From the NCBI GenBank assembly GCA_016874845.1, contig VGSZ01000007.1:1-54981 (forward strand): DNA of 54,981 bases. The letters run 5' to 3'. Below are positions 52,689 to 54,981 of the stretch, piece by piece; the first letter of the stretch is position 1, and each line of letters opens with the position of its first letter. Both the position numbers and the translations under genes were made by a program. The notes beneath the pieces were generated by a model. The model was not told the origin of the DNA and did no database searches. It worked only from the letters and a program-made list of their open reading frames with translations. Source of the stretch: Deltaproteobacteria bacterium. Lineage in GTDB: Bacteria; Myxococcota; UBA727; VGSZ01.

Positions 52689-53828
52689 TCATTCGTCGGT
52701 GCCCGCGAACCACGCGGCCAGCGCGGCGTGGGCGGCGCGCAGCCGACGGTGGACGAGGGGAAAGCGGCCGAGCGGGACGGCGGCGCGCTCGTTGGCGGTG
52801 AACTGGTGCTGTTGTCGGCGGGCCTGCACGGTGCGCAGCACGCGGTCGGCGAAGTCGACGGCGCCGTCGTGGGCGTGCTGCAGGCCGGCCTCGGCGCAGG
52901 CGAAGGCCTCGACGAGGGCCGCGATGTCGCCGAGGACGCTGGTGGCGTCGGTGAGGAAGCGGCAGCCGGCGACGCGCTCGCGCCACGCCTGCGGGTCGGG
53001 GGCGTCGGCGCGGCGCTCCTGCAGCCACGACAGGAACGCGGCGCCGCGGTCACGGCCGATGGTGCCCATGACGAGGTCGGCGAACAGGCCCCACGCGGCG
53101 GGGTCGTCGCGCCAGGGGCGCTGTCCGTCTTCGCGGGGGCGGGCGTCGAGGGTCTTCAGGTAGTCGGAGACGCGCTCCCAGCCGCGCGGCGTGGCGACCT
53201 GGTCGAGGTTCTTCTGGAAGCCGCCCAGATCCAGCAGCACGTCGAGGTCGCGGTGCCCCTCGATGTGGTCGACGACCTCGGTGGCGACGCCGGCGGCCTT
53301 CGCCCAGCGCAGCCACTGGTCGCGGGCGTCGCTGGTGTCGAACTCGACCTGGATCATGCGGGTCTTCACCGCCGACGACAGCTCCTCGACGTAGGTGCCG
53401 TCCTCCTCGCCGAGGTTGCCGGCGGCGACGATGATGGTCTCGGGGGGCAGCGTCGCGCGCGCGCCGTCGCCCTTCTTCTCGAGGATCACGTCGAGGGCGG
53501 CGTTCAGCACCTGCGGCAGCGCGGTGTTCAGCTCGTCGAAGAAGATCACGATCTTCTTCTTTGTCGTCTTCTGGAACAGGTTGATCGGCAGGAATTCGGT
53601 GTATTCGACGCCGTCGCCGGTGCGCGGGATGCCCGACCAGTCGGTGGTGTCCATGCGCGACAGGTGCTTGACGCGCAGGTCGTAGCCGCGGTCTTCGGCG
53701 AAGCGCTTCAGCACCGTCGTCTTGCCGATGCCCGGCGGGCCATACACCATCAGCGCCGGCGGGTTCGGCATCTGGTCGAGCAGCGCGAGCATCTCGGCGA
53801 CGCGCTGCAGGCTGACGCGGGGTCTCAT
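52689..53828 (-). CDS. MoxR-type AAA+ ATPase
   Basis: 379 aa. Walker A GPPGIGKTTVL at 30-40, Walker B IVIFFDELNTALPQVLNAALDVILEKK near 95-105, sensor-1-like IIVAAGNLGEEDGTYVEELSSAVKTRMIQVEFD. This is a MoxR/RavA-like chaperone ATPase that works with VWA proteins. It lies next to a VWA gene, as expected for this pair. The C-terminal half (EVVDHIEGHRDLDVLLDLGGFQKNLDQVATPRGWERVSDYL) is helical. The start at 53828 has AAGGGA 6 nt upstream and overlaps the stop of the small ORF (ATGA). A 61-bp gap separates it from the AddB-like gene. Confidence 0.93.
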   Translation of the reverse strand: MRPRVSLQRVAEMLALLDQMPNPPALMVYGPPGIGKTTVLKRFAEDRGYDLRVKHLSRMDTTDWSGIPRTGDGVEYTEFLPINLFQKTTKKKIVIFFDELNTALPQVLNAALDVILEKKGDGARATLPPETIIVAAGNLGEEDGTYVEELSSAVKTRMIQVEFDTSDARDQWLRWAKAAGVATEVVDHIEGHRDLDVLLDLGGFQKNLDQVATPRGWERVSDYLKTLDARPREDGQRPWRDDPAAWGLFADLVMGTIGRDRGAAFLSWLQERRADAPDPQAWRERVAGCRFLTDATSVLGDIAALVEAFACAEAGLQHAHDGAVDFADRVLRTVQARRQQHQFTANERAAVPLGRFPLVHRRLRAAHAALAAWFAGTDE

Positions 53829-53986
53829 CGCGGTCCCTTCGCGGGCGCGGGGCCCGCCGTCGTCCCGCGTAAAATTGCGGGGTTCATCGTCTCTCTTTTT
53901 CGTCGATCGTGACGAGCTTTCTTTGTCGCCGTCGTCTTCGTCGTGGTCCCAGTCGTGGTCCCAGTCGTGGTCGCAGTCGTGCTCAT
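53825..53986 (-). CDS. Small Thr-rich/basic ORF linking VWA and MoxR genes
   Basis: 53 aa. The N-terminus is STTATTTGTTTGTTTKTTATKK (Thr-rich), then basic KARHDRRKRE, then MNPAILRG..., ending PAKGPR. The start overlaps the VWA stop (ATGA at 53983-53986) and the stop overlaps the MoxR ATG (ATGA at 53825-53828), so it fits the operon perfectly. The first half is coded by a 12-bp tandem repeat (gtggtcccagtc). It could be a small real subunit or a coupler that carries ribosomes to MoxR. It is too short for the ORF track in this form. Confidence 0.5.
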   Translation of the reverse strand: MSTTATTTGTTTGTTTKTTATKKARHDRRKRETMNPAILRGTTAGPAPAKGPR

Positions 53987-54981
53987 CGGCGCCTCGCCCC
54001 CCAGTCGTCGGGGCGCAGGGCGACGACCTCGCCGCGGCAGGGCTTCACGTCGACGGTGCAGCCATGCTTCCAGACGAGCCAGACGAGGCAGTCGTCGAGG
54101 GCGCGGTACTTCGGGTCGGCGAGGTACGTGTTCACGTCGTGGTCGAGGTCGGTGACGAACAGGACGAGGTCGGGGCGGGGCTGGCGCCGGCGCGCGGTGG
54201 CGGCGCGCTCGACGACGACGCCGGGCGCCTCGGTGGGCGGGTCGTTCCAGCGCAGGAGCACGTCGAGGGCGGCGCCGTAGTGGGTGGCGCCGCCGCAGGG
54301 CAGCCGCAGGCCCGTGAGCTCCTCGACGGTGCGGATCTCGCGCAGCAGCGTGTGCTCGGCGGCGACGCTGCCCACCGCCAGGCCGCTCGGGTTGCCGTAG
54401 ACGCGGGCCAGCCGCTGCAGGGCGGCGTAGATGGCGCCGAGCGTCGCGGGGAACTGCCCGTCGAGGAACGGCTCCATGCTGCCCGAGACGTCGACGAGGA
54501 CGACGACGTCGCCGGGGCGCTTCTGCCGGATCGCGCCGGGGCGCAGGCCGGGCAGCTTGCGGCCGACCTTCTTCCACGTCGAGCGCTTCTGCGCCGGGCT
54601 CAGGCGCTTCACGTAGCGGCGCAGGATCGGAAACAGCGCGAAGTTGCGCCCGTCGCCCACGCGCCGCAGCGCCCAGCCCGGCGAGCCGGTCCCGCCGGCG
54701 GCGGCCAGGGGCCGATCGCGGTGGCGGGCCGCGCGCTCCTTCGCCTTGCGGATCGCGTCGGCAAAGAGGTCGTCGAGGGGATCGCGGGCGCCTTTGCCGT
54801 CGTCGTCGCCTTCGCCGTCGCCGTCGTCGCCTTCGTCGTCCTCGCCTTCGCCGTCGCCGTCGCCCTCGCCGTCGCCCTCGCCGTCGCCGTCGTCCTCGCC
54901 GTGACCCTCTCCTTCGCCCTCTCCTTCGCCCTCTCCTTCGCCCTCTCCTTCGCCCTCTCCTTCGCCCTCTCCTTCGCCCTC
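53983..54981 (-). CDS. VWA-domain protein, partner of MoxR ATPase (5' partial)
   Basis: The frame is open from the window edge, so the N-terminal end is missing. In order: a Gly-Glu/Gly-Asp repeat, KGARDPLDDLFADAIRKAKERAARHRDRP, FALFPILRRYVKRLSPAQKRSTWKKVGRKLPGLRPG, then the VWA domain with the MIDAS motif DVSGS (VVVLVDVSGSMEPFLDGQFPATL), LPCGGATHYGAALDVLLRW and LVLFVTDLDHDVNTYLADPKYRALDDCLVWLVWKHG. The GATHYG and VTDLDHD segments complete the metal site. CoxE- or DUF2201-like VWA proteins pair with MoxR. The TGA overlaps the small ORF start. Confidence 0.85.
   Translation of the reverse strand, partial: EGEGEGEGEGEGEGEGEGEGEGEGEGHGEDDGDGEGDGEGDGDGEGEDDEGDDGDGEGDDDGKGARDPLDDLFADAIRKAKERAARHRDRPLAAAGGTGSPGWALRRVGDGRNFALFPILRRYVKRLSPAQKRSTWKKVGRKLPGLRPGAIRQKRPGDVVVLVDVSGSMEPFLDGQFPATLGAIYAALQRLARVYGNPSGLAVGSVAAEHTLLREIRTVEELTGLRLPCGGATHYGAALDVLLRWNDPPTEAPGVVVERAATARRRQPRPDLVLFVTDLDHDVNTYLADPKYRALDDCLVWLVWKHGCTVDVKPCRGEVVALRPDDWGARRR
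54838..54981. repeat. Gly-Glu/Gly-Asp hexanucleotide repeat at the window end
   Basis: ccctctccttcgccctctcctt... and related units. On the minus strand they encode (EG)n and (DG)n in the VWA protein. The repeat reaches the last base of the window. Confidence 0.95.

Overview
GC-rich, coding-dense bacterial DNA. It resembles a Myxococcota (Polyangia-like, formerly deltaproteobacterial) genome: MYXO-CTERM-like tails (Cys, hydrophobic stretch, Arg cluster), many lipoproteins, Gly-Glu linkers, thrombospondin-3/OmpA proteins, a Cys-rich secreted protein, a serine/lysine-rich H1-like protein and several sensor kinases. The placement is inferred from protein style, not from a marker tree. Both window ends lie inside Gly-Glu hexanucleotide repeats, so the contig may have broken there.

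Layout. 1-5 kb: C-terminal end of a sorted surface protein, dnaK, a cysteine-free ribosomal S18, and a DUF4398 lipoprotein coupled to an OmpA/TSP3 protein. 5-13 kb (minus strand): degenerate HD-GYP protein, Pro/Ala/Ser-rich protein with a HEAT-like C-terminus, Cys-rich secreted protein (apparent frameshift), RegB/PrrB-like redox kinase. 13-20 kb: 3-hydroxyacyl-CoA dehydrogenase, membrane HAMP-adenylate cyclase (apparent frameshift), N-formylglutamate amidohydrolase, a MITE-like palindromic element, lone atpG, lone nuoA, AlkA-type glycosylase, H1-like protein. 20-32 kb: overlapping tetR-lipoprotein-lipoprotein operon with a divergent secreted protein, a large MYXO-CTERM protein, a one-polypeptide sigma/anti-sigma-like protein, a PilZ-AMIN protein and a Gly-Glu lipoprotein. 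32-36 kb: HPt protein, hybrid histidine kinase, outer-membrane barrel. 36.6-39.5 kb: a coupled DoxX-like / DUF2071-like / methyltransferase / membrane / DsbA-like cluster full of frameshifts. 39.7-42 kb: groESL with CIRCE, tRNA-Ala.

42.2-55 kb is the most interesting part. A minus-strand run of tightly overlapping genes encodes a VWA protein, a 53-residue small protein, a MoxR-type AAA+ ATPase, an AddB-like Fe-S nuclease, an AddA-like helicase-nuclease, a 358-residue protein I do not recognise, and a type III Mod-like adenine methyltransferase. A second adenine methyltransferase converges on it with a 107-bp tail overlap. The content suggests a restriction-like anti-phage system built on an AddAB-type helicase-nuclease and a MoxR-VWA module. 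That role is inference. AddAB also has a housekeeping recombination role.

Two dispersed copies of a ~170-205 bp palindrome-rich intergenic repeat (20.1 and 32.3 kb) share flanks but carry different central hairpins. Several genes show single-base losses in short C or T runs, which may be sequencing error, while the housekeeping genes are intact.
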